Assembly (NCBI RefSeq): GCF_004310345.1
Contig: NZ_SISK01000003.1
Coordinates: 62,001 to 126,000 of the forward strand
Source of the DNA: Paracoccus subflavus
GTDB taxonomy: Bacteria > Pseudomonadota > Alphaproteobacteria > Rhodobacterales > Rhodobacteraceae
Direction of reading: 5' to 3'
Length of the DNA: 64,000 nt
This document shows, piece by piece, positions 1 through 7,682 of this stretch. Both the position numbers and the translations under genes were made by a program. Position 1 is the stretch's first letter; each line of letters opens with the position of its first letter. The notes under the pieces were generated by a model. The model was not told the origin of the DNA and ran no database searches. It saw only the letters and a list, made by a program, of their open reading frames with translations.

Positions 1-54
1 GGATGGTGGCGGCGCGGGGTTCCGCTGCGCCGCTTTCGCAAGGAAAGGGCATCC

Positions 55-1110
55 ATGACCGATGTGTTCGACCACCCCTGGCTGGGCGGGCTGTTCGCCG
101 ATCCCGACATGGCCGCGCTGTGGTCGCCCGATGCCCAACTGTCGGGGATGCGCGCCTTCGAAGCCGCGTTCAGCCGCGCCCTTGGCCGGGCGGGTCTGGC
201 CGATCACGCCGAAGCCGCCGCGCGGACCATCGAGGGCATGGACGTCGACATGGACGACCTGCGGGCAGGCACCGGACAGGACGGCGTGGTCGTACCGCGG
301 CTGGTCCGGCAAATGAAGGCGCAGGCGGGCAATGTGGCAGGATCGGTCCACAAGGGCGCGACGTCGCAGGACGTCATCGACACGGCCACGGCCATCGCCA
401 TGCGGGACACCCTGACACTGATCGACGCGCGCCTTGGGGCGCTGACGGATGCCTTGCAGGCACTGGACGCGCGCTTTGGGACCTGTCCGCTGATGGGACG
501 CACCCGGATGCAGGCGGCGACCGAAATCACCGTGGCCGACCGTGTTGCGCCATGGCTTTTGCCGCTGTCGGACCACCGCGCGCGCCTTGCCGCCGCCCGT
601 CCCCGTGTCGCGCGCCTGCAACTGGGCGGCGCCTCGGGCGACCGCGCGGATCTGGGCGATCGCGCGGATGCTGTGGGGGCGGACATGGCGGCGGCGCTTG
701 GGCTGGAAAACCCGCCCCGCGCCTGGCACGCGATGCGCGACGGGGTGGCGGAATTCGCGGGACTGCTGTCGCTGGTCAGCGGCACCCTGGGCAAGATGGG
801 CCAGGACATCGCCCTGATGGCCCAGCAGGGGATCGGCGAGATTTCCCTGTCGGGCGGCGGCGCGTCGTCGGCCATGGCGCACAAGCAGAACCCGGTTCTG
901 GCCGAACTGCTGGTCACGCTGGCGCGGTTCAACGCCGGGCAGCTTGCCCTGATGCATCAGGCGCTGATCCACGAACAGGAACGGTCCGGCGCGGCCTGGG
1001 CGCTGGAATGGATGGTCCTGCCGCAGATGGCGCAGGCCACGGGCCGCGCCCTGACAGCGGCGATCACGCTGGCCGGTCAGGTCCAGCGGATCGGTTCGCC
1101 CACAGCCTGA
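55..1110 (+). CDS. pcaB: 3-carboxy-cis,cis-muconate cycloisomerase
   Basis: 351 aa, fumarase/aspartase superfamily. The family enzyme cyclises 3-carboxy-cis,cis-muconate to 4-carboxymuconolactone in the protocatechuate branch of the beta-ketoadipate pathway, in the cytoplasm as a tetramer. The signature loop GGASSAMAHKQNPV (about residues 270-283) carries the catalytic serine region, and GSVHKGATSQDVIDT (about 96-110) is the upstream superfamily motif. The ATG at 55 follows an AAGGAAAG Shine-Dalgarno at 40-47. Length is slightly short for the family but both ends look natural. The gene upstream lies outside the window, so a pca operon is likely but not shown. It converges with the next gene, with 3 bp between stops. 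Confidence 0.9.
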   Translation: MTDVFDHPWLGGLFADPDMAALWSPDAQLSGMRAFEAAFSRALGRAGLADHAEAAARTIEGMDVDMDDLRAGTGQDGVVVPRLVRQMKAQAGNVAGSVHKGATSQDVIDTATAIAMRDTLTLIDARLGALTDALQALDARFGTCPLMGRTRMQAATEITVADRVAPWLLPLSDHRARLAAARPRVARLQLGGASGDRADLGDRADAVGADMAAALGLENPPRAWHAMRDGVAEFAGLLSLVSGTLGKMGQDIALMAQQGIGEISLSGGGASSAMAHKQNPVLAELLVTLARFNAGQLALMHQALIHEQERSGAAWALEWMVLPQMAQATGRALTAAITLAGQVQRIGSPTA

Positions 1111-1113
1111 TCC

Positions 1114-1956
1114 TTACGCCGCCTTGGGCATCCGCAGCCCCAGGATCTGCCGCGCCTGCTGCCATGTCGCCACCGGACGGCCATGCCTTTCGGCGATTTC
1201 GGCCGTACGGCGCACAAGGGCCGCGTTCGACGGGGCCAGCGTGTTGCGGTCCAGCCGCACGTTGTCCTCGAGCCCCGTGCGGGCATGGCCGCCGGCGCTG
1301 ACGGCCCATTCGTTCAGCACGATCTGCTTTGGCCCGATCCCTGCCGCGCACCAGGGCGCATCCTCGCCGAACAGCCGCTTGACGGTATAGACATAGTAAT
1401 CGAACACCTCGCGGTCGGCGGGCATGGCGTTCTTGACCCCCATCACGAACTGCACATAGGGCCGGTCCTTGATCTGGCCCGCCTTCCACATCTCGTGCGC
1501 CTTGAGGATATGGGACAGATCGAAGGCCTCGATCTCGGGCTTCACGTCATGGGCCAGCATTTCCGAGGCCAGCCAGTCCACCAGTTCCGGCGGGTTCTCA
1601 TAGACCCGGTTGGGAAAGTTGTTCGACCCCACCGACAGTGACGCCATGTCGGGCGACAGCGGCAGCATCCCGCCCCGCGCCTGGCCCGCGCCGGACCGCC
1701 CGCCGGTGGACAGTTGCACGATCAGGCCGGGGCAGTGCTTTTCCAGCCCCTCCTTCAGCCGGGCAAAGCGGTCCGGGTCGCTGGTGGGCTTTCCCTGGTC
1801 ATCGCGGACGTGGCAATGGGCGATGCTCGCGCCGGCCTCGAACGCCTCTTGCGTGGATTCGATCTGTTCGGAAATGGTGATCGGCACCGCCGGATTGTTT
1901 TCCTTGGTGGGCAAAGACCCGGTGATGGCCACGCAGATGATGCAGGGATTGGTCAT
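1114..1956 (-). CDS. beta-keto acid cleavage enzyme (BKACE, DUF849 family)
   Basis: 280 aa. Family members condense a beta-keto acid with acetyl-CoA to give acetoacetate and a new CoA ester; the founding member is 3-keto-5-aminohexanoate cleavage enzyme (Kce) of lysine fermentation. The zinc-binding HxH is visible as AHCHVRDD (His47 and His49), with IEAFDLSH near residue 139 as a second family motif. I chose ATG 1956 ([13 protein letters not shown]) because the conserved beta-strand starts there and GAGGG lies just upstream; a longer reading adds 39 unlikely residues. The substrate cannot be read from sequence. Lying next to pcaB suggests a dicarboxylic keto acid such as beta-ketoadipate, which is inference only. 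Confidence 0.85.
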   Translation of the reverse strand: MTNPCIICVAITGSLPTKENNPAVPITISEQIESTQEAFEAGASIAHCHVRDDQGKPTSDPDRFARLKEGLEKHCPGLIVQLSTGGRSGAGQARGGMLPLSPDMASLSVGSNNFPNRVYENPPELVDWLASEMLAHDVKPEIEAFDLSHILKAHEMWKAGQIKDRPYVQFVMGVKNAMPADREVFDYYVYTVKRLFGEDAPWCAAGIGPKQIVLNEWAVSAGGHARTGLEDNVRLDRNTLAPSNAALVRRTAEIAERHGRPVATWQQARQILGLRMPKAA

Positions 1957-2126
1957 GGGATGCCCTCGGCTTGCGAATCTGGCCCGGATCATCGGTGAAA
2001 AGCGCCCTAGCTTCCAGAACGGATTGGATATGCTGCGATACCTTTCTTGTCTTTCGGGTCGCAAAAGGGCCAAGAAGGGCGGGCGTCGATCCGCCCTGTT
2101 CCACTCTGCCCCCGGAAAGCCCGACC

Positions 2127-2570
2127 ATGACCCCGCTTATCTACATCCTGAACGGCCCCAACCTGAACCTTCTGGGCAAGCGCCAGCCCCAGATCTATGG
2201 CCACGAGACGCTGGAGGACGTGGCGCGCGACTGCGCCGCCCTGGCGGCCGATCTGGGGGTCGAGACGCGGTTTCTGCAATCGAACGCCGAGGGCCAGATC
2301 ATCGACTGGATCCACCAGGCGCGCGAGGACGGGGCCGGCATCGTCATCAATCCGGCGGCCTATACCCATACTTCGGTCGCCATCCTGGATGCGCTGAACG
2401 CCTTTGACGGCCCGGTGATCGAGATCCACATCTCGAACGTCCACAAGCGCGAGGCGTTTCGCCACCATTCCTATGTCAGCCTGCGCGCCGACGGTGTCAT
2501 CGCGGGCTGCGGAACCGAGGGATACCGGCTGGCCCTGCGCCGCGTGGCGACCCTGATCGCGCAGGACTGA
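2127..2570 (+). CDS. aroQ: type II 3-dehydroquinate dehydratase
   Basis: 147 aa, the usual size of the small dodecameric type II dehydroquinase, which removes water from 3-dehydroquinate in the shikimate pathway. Active-site residues are all visible: Arg19 and Tyr24 in GKRQPQIYG, Asn75 and His81 in INPAAYTH, Glu99 and His101 in [11 protein letters not shown] 2127 is used because it gives [14 protein letters not shown], the standard N-terminus. It is divergent from the BKACE gene, sharing a 170-bp upstream region, and converges with dinB. accB/accC, common neighbours of aroQ, are not here. Confidence 0.96.
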   Translation: MTPLIYILNGPNLNLLGKRQPQIYGHETLEDVARDCAALAADLGVETRFLQSNAEGQIIDWIHQAREDGAGIVINPAAYTHTSVAILDALNAFDGPVIEIHISNVHKREAFRHHSYVSLRADGVIAGCGTEGYRLALRRVATLIAQD

Positions 2571-2584
2571 TCGCGCGGGGCCGG

Positions 2585-3679
2585 TTACAGGCCCAGCGAC
2601 AACTGCCGGGGCGGCGGCAGGTCGGACGATTCCAGCGACGACAGCGTCACCCCCAGCAGGCGGATGCCCCTGTCCACCGGAAACAGCGGCTGCAACAGAT
2701 CCAGTGCGAGGTCACGCAGATCCGCCGCATCGCGGACCGGGCACGACAGGGTGCGGCTGCGGGTGATCTGCCGGAAATCGGCGTATTTCACCTTGAGCGT
2801 GACGGTCCGCCCGGTCAGGCGGCGGGCCAGGCAATGCTGCCAGACCTTTTCGGCCAGGGGCAGGATTTCCAGCCGCGCCGCGCAAGGGTCGTGGATGTCG
2901 GCGTCAAAGGTATCCTCGGCGCCCACCGACTTGCGGATACGGTGCGGCTCGACCGGGCGGTGGTCGATGCCGCGCGCGATGCGGTGATACCATTCCCCCG
3001 ACTTGCCGAAATGCTGGCGCAGGAATTCGGGCGGCCGGTCGCGCAGGTCGGCGCCCGTGACGATGCCCAGCCGCTCCATCCTGGTCGCCGTGGCGGGGCC
3101 GATGCCATGGAATTTCCTGACCGGCAGCGCCGCCACGAATTCCGCACCCCGCGCCGGGGTGATGACCGCCTGCCCGTTCGGCTTGTTCAGATCGCTGGCC
3201 AGTTTCGCCAGAAACTTGTTGTAGGAAATCCCGGCCGAGGCGTTCAGCCCCGTCACCTGCCGGATGCGGTCGCGGATCATCAGGGCGATGGACGTGGCGG
3301 CGGGGATGGCCTGCTTGTTTTCGGTCACGTCCAGATAGGCCTCGTCCAGCGACAACGGCTCGATCAGGTCGGTGTGTTCGGCAAATACCGCGCGGATCTG
3401 GGCCGACACGGCGCGATACACCTCGAACCGGGGCCTGACGAAGATCAGGTCTGGACAGCGCCGTTTCGCCGTGACCGAAGCCATGGCCGAATGGACGCCG
3501 AAGGCGCGTGCTTCATAGCTGGCGGCGGCCACCACGCCGCGCGCGGCCGATCCGCCGACAGCCACCGGCCTGCCCCGCAGCGCCGGATCGTCGCGCTGCT
3601 CGACCGAAGCGTAAAAGGCATCCATGTCCACATGGATGATCTTGCGCAGCGGTCGCTCGGGGTCGTGGGGATCGGCCAT
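2585..3679 (-). CDS. dinB: DNA polymerase IV (Y-family)
   Basis: 364 aa translesion polymerase. Catalytic carboxylates are Asp18 in HVDMDAFYASVE and Asp112-Glu113 in SLDEAYLD. The thumb helix-hairpin-helix region (FHGIGPATATRMERLGI) and the little-finger domain follow. The C-terminus ends in QLSLGL, which looks like a beta-clamp-binding peptide. The start at 3679 precedes ADPHDPERPLRKIIHVDMD. I looked for an alphaproteobacterial LexA box (GAAC-N7-GAAC or GTTC-N7-GTTC) upstream and did not see one, so SOS control is not supported here. Confidence 0.95.
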   Translation of the reverse strand: MADPHDPERPLRKIIHVDMDAFYASVEQRDDPALRGRPVAVGGSAARGVVAAASYEARAFGVHSAMASVTAKRRCPDLIFVRPRFEVYRAVSAQIRAVFAEHTDLIEPLSLDEAYLDVTENKQAIPAATSIALMIRDRIRQVTGLNASAGISYNKFLAKLASDLNKPNGQAVITPARGAEFVAALPVRKFHGIGPATATRMERLGIVTGADLRDRPPEFLRQHFGKSGEWYHRIARGIDHRPVEPHRIRKSVGAEDTFDADIHDPCAARLEILPLAEKVWQHCLARRLTGRTVTLKVKYADFRQITRSRTLSCPVRDAADLRDLALDLLQPLFPVDRGIRLLGVTLSSLESSDLPPPRQLSLGL

Positions 3680-3834
3680 GGTCTGTCACATGCAACGGGC
3701 GGCGGCAGTCTAGCCGCCTGTCGGGCAGAAACAAAGCCGGAACATGGCACGGCGTTGCAGACGGGCCATCTTTCGGACCCTGCAACCAAAACGTCCTGCC
3801 GCCGTTTTCGCAAAGAGAGTGACAGGAGACCGTC

Positions 3835-4473
3835 ATGGCACCCTTATCATGGTCCGATGCTCCAAAGGTCAACAAGGGCCTGACTTGGGGTCCGCCGGGC
3901 GAACGCTGGGTGCATCTGTGCATCGACATGCAGCGGCTGTTCGACCAAGGCTCGCCCTGGGCCGTTGACTGGATGCGGGCCGTGTTGCCGCAGGTCTGCC
4001 GGTTGGTCGAGGCGGCGCCGCGTCGCACCGTCTTCACCCGCTTCATTCCGCCCCGGTCGCTGGACGACGCGCCTGGCGCCTGGCGGCGGTATTACGGGAA
4101 CTGGCCACAGGTTCTTCAGGACAATCTGGACCCGGACATGCTGCGGCTGCTGCCGGAACTGGAGCTGCACCTTCCCGAGGCCCGCATCCACGACAAGGCC
4201 GTCTATTCGCCCTGGCTGGACGGCGGCCTGCACCGGATGCTGCAGGCCGACCGCATCGACACCCTGATCCTGTCGGGCGGGGAAACCGATGTTTGCCTGC
4301 TGGCCGCGGTGGTGGGCGCGGTCGATCTGGGATATCGGGTGATCGTGGCATCCGACGCCGTTTGTTCGTCATCGGACGACACGCATGACGCCGCGATGGA
4401 AATCTATGCCAAGCGGCTGGGCCAGCAGATCGAGATGGCAGACACCCCCGAAATCATCGCGGCCCTGGCCTAG
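3835..4473 (+). CDS. isochorismatase-like cysteine hydrolase
   Basis: 212 aa. The family covers isochorismatases, nicotinamidases, N-carbamoyl amidases and other amidohydrolases. The expected catalytic triad is present: Asp31 (CIDMQRLF), Lys121 (HDKAVYSPW) and Cys154 (ETDVCLLAAV), with a cis-peptide-type GGETD just before the cysteine. ATG 3835 follows AGGAG. The substrate cannot be predicted; the tryptophan-rich segment around residues 83-90 may be substrate-specific. Its stop overlaps the stop of the next, convergent gene. Confidence 0.88.
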   Translation: MAPLSWSDAPKVNKGLTWGPPGERWVHLCIDMQRLFDQGSPWAVDWMRAVLPQVCRLVEAAPRRTVFTRFIPPRSLDDAPGAWRRYYGNWPQVLQDNLDPDMLRLLPELELHLPEARIHDKAVYSPWLDGGLHRMLQADRIDTLILSGGETDVCLLAAVVGAVDLGYRVIVASDAVCSSSDDTHDAAMEIYAKRLGQQIEMADTPEIIAALA

Positions 4474-4712
4474 TCCGCATTCCGGCATTGCAGGCGTTCG
4501 GCGAACTGGCGAAAGGTCTCGGCGATTGCCAGTTCTACCTCCAGCCCCTCGACGATGACGGCACCGGGGTCTTCCTGACCGTCATGCAGAACCTGCCGGG
4601 CCGTCAGCCAGTCGCAGACGGCTTGAAGACCCTGTGCGTCCAGAAGCCCCGGCAGGGCGTCGATCAGCTTGGTGCAGGCGATCACCTGCGGATCGCTTTC
4701 TGACCGCATCAT
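4470..4712 (-). CDS. small hypothetical protein
   Basis: 80 aa, no family recognised. It is acidic and predicted mostly helical (EVELAIAETFRQFAERLQ at the C-terminal end), with no signal peptide or membrane segment. Its TAG stop at 4470-4472 overlaps the convergent isochorismatase stop. It starts 4 bp from the end of the following minus-strand gene and may be co-transcribed with it. Codon use matches neighbours, which supports it being real, but support is otherwise thin. Confidence 0.5.
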   Translation of the reverse strand: MMRSESDPQVIACTKLIDALPGLLDAQGLQAVCDWLTARQVLHDGQEDPGAVIVEGLEVELAIAETFRQFAERLQCRNAD

Positions 4713-4716
4713 GGCA

Positions 4717-4935
4717 TCAGTAACCGCCCGGCGGATCGCTGGCCGGAAAGGATTCGTCCAGCGCCTCGTCCACCCGGTCCCACTGACGGGGCGGCGCCCT
4801 CATCTCGCGCGTGCCGGCGGACCGGACATAGCGATTGTTTTTCTGGTCTGCATCCCGGTCGGACATGGCCTTGGCCACCAATCCGGCCACCAACATCAGC
4901 GCGCCGCCCGCAATTAGAATGTCGCAATTTCGCAT
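4717..4935 (-). CDS. small membrane-anchored protein with C-terminal FPASDPP motif
   Basis: 72 aa. It has one N-terminal hydrophobic segment (ILIAGGALMLVAGLVAKA, about residues 6-23), then a charged linker and a C-terminal box DEALDESFPASDPPGG. I recognise this box from many short uncharacterised alphaproteobacterial proteins, but know no function for it. ATG 4935 is chosen because GGAG sits 7-10 nt upstream and the hydrophobic segment begins right after; a longer frame to 5031 has no such support. It is divergent from the SDR/trehalose run, so it may belong to the same stress response. That is inference. Confidence 0.7.
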   Translation of the reverse strand: MRNCDILIAGGALMLVAGLVAKAMSDRDADQKNNRYVRSAGTREMRAPPRQWDRVDEALDESFPASDPPGGY

Positions 4936-5112
4936 GGTTCTGCTCCGTTCCAGATGACGGCCAAACGATACGGCGGGCGCTGTTGTTCCACCGCGCAGGC
5001 GGTTGATTTTTGATCCAATCCTCCAAACCATGGAAACCCTTTCCCGTGGCGGTGGTTCTGCTTGGGCATTCCGTCACACGGCGGTCATCCATCCGATCCC
5101 ACGAGGCCCGCA

Positions 5113-5970
5113 ATGCGCGACTATCCCAAGCCCCCGTTTCCCGAACAGCAGCAGGATCTGCCGGGAAGTTTCGCCAGGATGGACCCGGTGCCCGACCACG
5201 GCGAGGAAAGCTGGCGCGGCGCGAACCGGCTGGACGGGATGAAGGCGATCATCACCGGCGGCGACAGCGGCATCGGTCGCGCGGTTGCCATCGCCTTTGC
5301 ACGCGAGGGGGCCGATGTGGCGCTGTCCTATCTGGACGAAACCGAGGATGCGAAATCCACCGCGCAACTGATCCGCGACGCGGGTCGGCAATGCCTGGTC
5401 TTTCCGGGCGACATCGCCGATCCCGATCATTGCCGCAGGATCGTGTCGGACACGGCCGAAGCGTTCGGCGGCATCGACATCCTGGTCAACAACGCCGCGC
5501 ATCAAAGGACATTCGACCGGATCGAGGACATTCCCGATGAGGAATGGCGCAAGACCTTTGCCGTCAACATCGACGCGATGTTCCACCTGACCAAAGCCGC
5601 CGTCCCGCACATGAAAAAGGGCGGGTCGATCATCAATACCGCGTCCATCAATGCCGATGACCCCAGCCCCAACCTGCTGGCCTATGCCACGACCAAGGGT
5701 GCGATCCAGAATTTCACCATGGGCCTTGCGCAGATGCTGGCCGAACGGGGAATCCGCGCCAATGTCGTCGCGCCCGGCCCGGTCTGGACGCCCCTGATTC
5801 CCGCCAGCATGGACCCCGAAAAGGTGTCGAAGTTCGGCGAGAACTATCCCATGAAGCGGCCCGCCCAGCCGGTCGAGCTTGCCTCGGCCTATGTGATGCT
5901 GGCCGAACCGATGTCCAGCTATGTCTCGGGGGCGACGATTGCCGTCACCGGCGGCAAGCCGATGATATGA
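5113..5970 (+). CDS. SDR family oxidoreductase (YghA/YdaD-like, stress-type)
   Basis: 285 aa classical short-chain dehydrogenase. The NAD(P) motif is TGGDSGIG (residues 48-55), followed by NNAA (127-130) and the catalytic Ser178, Tyr191 and Lys195 in YATTK. The 40-residue N-terminal extension rich in Pro and Gln (PKPPFPEQQQDLPG) is typical of the subgroup that includes Escherichia coli YghA and Bacillus subtilis general stress protein YdaD. ATG 5113 follows GAGG; upstream in-frame starts lack support. The stop overlaps the treZ start (ATGA), implying coupled translation with trehalose synthesis. Substrate unknown; aldehyde reduction is the family's usual activity. Confidence 0.88.
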   Translation: MRDYPKPPFPEQQQDLPGSFARMDPVPDHGEESWRGANRLDGMKAIITGGDSGIGRAVAIAFAREGADVALSYLDETEDAKSTAQLIRDAGRQCLVFPGDIADPDHCRRIVSDTAEAFGGIDILVNNAAHQRTFDRIEDIPDEEWRKTFAVNIDAMFHLTKAAVPHMKKGGSIINTASINADDPSPNLLAYATTKGAIQNFTMGLAQMLAERGIRANVVAPGPVWTPLIPASMDPEKVSKFGENYPMKRPAQPVELASAYVMLAEPMSSYVSGATIAVTGGKPMI

Positions 5971-7682
5971 CGGCCATGGGGCAGGGCTGGGGCGGTTCGT
6001 GGCACGGCGGCGACTGGACGGCGCGGATATGGGCGCCCGATGCCCGAAAGGTCGGGTTGATCCTGGACGACCGCGAAGTTCCAATGACCGGACAACCGGA
6101 CGGTTTCTGGGCCGCCAGCGTCCCTGCCCGGGTCGGCAGCCGGTATCTGTTCCGGGTCGATGGGCAGGACATCCCCGACCCGGCATCGCGGCTGCAATCA
6201 GGGGATGTGCATTCGCCATCGGTCGTGACACGGCCCCGCAGTCCCCGGTCCGGATGGCAGGGCCGCGACTGGTCAGAGGCTGCGATCTACGAGCTGCACC
6301 TGGGCACCTTCACGCCCGAGGGGACGCTGGCCGCGGCGGCGGGCCGGCTGGCAGATCTGGCGGGCCTTGGGATCACGGCCATCGAAATCATGCCGGTCGG
6401 TCAGTTTCCGGGAACGCGCGGCTGGGGTTATGACGGGGTTCTGCCCTTTGCGCTGCATCCTGCCTATGGCAGCCCCGACGACCTGCACGATTTTGTCGAT
6501 CATGCCCACTCGCTGGGGCTGATGGTATTCCTTGATCTGGTGATGAACCATTTCGGCCCCGAGGGCGCCTATCTGCATCTGGGCGCGCCCCGGTTCTTTG
6601 ACGAAACCCGCCACACCCCCTGGGGCGCGGCCATCGACTTTTCGCAACCCGCCGTGCGCGAGTTCTGGACCCAGTGCGGGGAATACTGGGTCGGCGAATA
6701 CGGTTTGGACGGGCTGCGGCTGGATGCGGTCCATCAGATCACCGGCCCCGGCGCCGACGATTTCCTGCGGCAATTCGCCCCGCGCATCCGCGCCGTGGAC
6801 CCGTCCCGTCCCATCCATCTGATCGTCGAGGACGAGCGAAACGAACCCCATCTGCGCCAGGCCGGTTTCGACGCCGCCTGGAACGACGATTTCCACCATG
6901 CCGTCCACGTGCATCTGACCGGCGAGGCCGATGGCTATTACGCCAGTTTTGCCGACGATCCCTTTGCCGATCTGTGCCTTGCGCTGGAACGCGGCCATGT
7001 CGAGGAAGGCCAGGATCGGCCCGGCCGCGACGGACCGCGCGGACAGTCCTGCGGGCACCTGCCCCCCACGGCCTTTGTCAATGCGACGCAGACCCACGAC
7101 CAGGTCGGCAACCGCGCCTTGGGCGAACGCCTGCTGTCGCTGGCCCATACCGATGCGGTCAGGACGGCCTATGCCCTGCTGCTGGTGGCGCCCTATGTCC
7201 CGATGATCTTCATGGGCGAGGAACGGGGCGCGACCACGCCGTTCCTGTTCTGTGCCGACTTTTCCGGCGATCTGGCGGACGCCATCCGCAAGGGCCGCGC
7301 CGCCGAATTCGCGGGCATCGCAACCCTGGGGGCCGGGGTGCCCGACCCCCTGTCGCCCGATACCTTTGCCCGGTCGCGCCTGGACTGGTCCGATACATCC
7401 GAGGCCCGCGACTGGCAGGACCTGACGCGACGCGCCTTGCGATTCCGGTCGGACCATGTGGTGCCCTTGCTGAAAAGCGGCCGCAGCGGCCCGGCCAGCG
7501 TGACCCGGATCGGCCCATCTGCATTGCAGGCAAGCTGGCCGTTCCAGACCGGAACGCTGGATCTGTGGCTGTCGCTGGGGCGGGCCGAACCCGGCCTGAA
7601 CGCCCCGCCCGACACCGCCTTCGCCCTTGGCCGACCAAGCCAGGATCCCTTTGCCCTTTCCGCCACCACAAGGTCCGCATGA
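5967..7682 (+). CDS. treZ: malto-oligosyltrehalose trehalohydrolase
   Basis: 571 aa, GH13. It releases trehalose from maltooligosyl-trehalose, the last step of the TreY/TreZ route. An N-terminal beta-sandwich (about 1-90) precedes the barrel. Barrel motifs: GWGYDGVLPFALHPAYG (about 152), the nucleophile region LDGLRLDAVHQI (Asp about 252), the acid region IVEDERNEPH (Glu about 287) and THDQVGNRALGERL (about 375). It starts in the ATGA overlap with the SDR stop and ends in an ATGA overlap with treY. Order, length and motifs are all standard. Confidence 0.96.
   Translation: MTAMGQGWGGSWHGGDWTARIWAPDARKVGLILDDREVPMTGQPDGFWAASVPARVGSRYLFRVDGQDIPDPASRLQSGDVHSPSVVTRPRSPRSGWQGRDWSEAAIYELHLGTFTPEGTLAAAAGRLADLAGLGITAIEIMPVGQFPGTRGWGYDGVLPFALHPAYGSPDDLHDFVDHAHSLGLMVFLDLVMNHFGPEGAYLHLGAPRFFDETRHTPWGAAIDFSQPAVREFWTQCGEYWVGEYGLDGLRLDAVHQITGPGADDFLRQFAPRIRAVDPSRPIHLIVEDERNEPHLRQAGFDAAWNDDFHHAVHVHLTGEADGYYASFADDPFADLCLALERGHVEEGQDRPGRDGPRGQSCGHLPPTAFVNATQTHDQVGNRALGERLLSLAHTDAVRTAYALLLVAPYVPMIFMGEERGATTPFLFCADFSGDLADAIRKGRAAEFAGIATLGAGVPDPLSPDTFARSRLDWSDTSEARDWQDLTRRALRFRSDHVVPLLKSGRSGPASVTRIGPSALQASWPFQTGTLDLWLSLGRAEPGLNAPPDTAFALGRPSQDPFALSATTRSA

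Noticed and set aside
1..58. Possible end of an upstream gene in frame 2 (stop TGA overlapping the pcaB ATG)
   Set aside because: Only 18 codons are visible and they do not match the end of PcaG or PcaH that I know; not enough to call.
3680..3834. LexA box upstream of dinB
   Set aside because: A single GAAC is present but no second half-site at 7-bp spacing.
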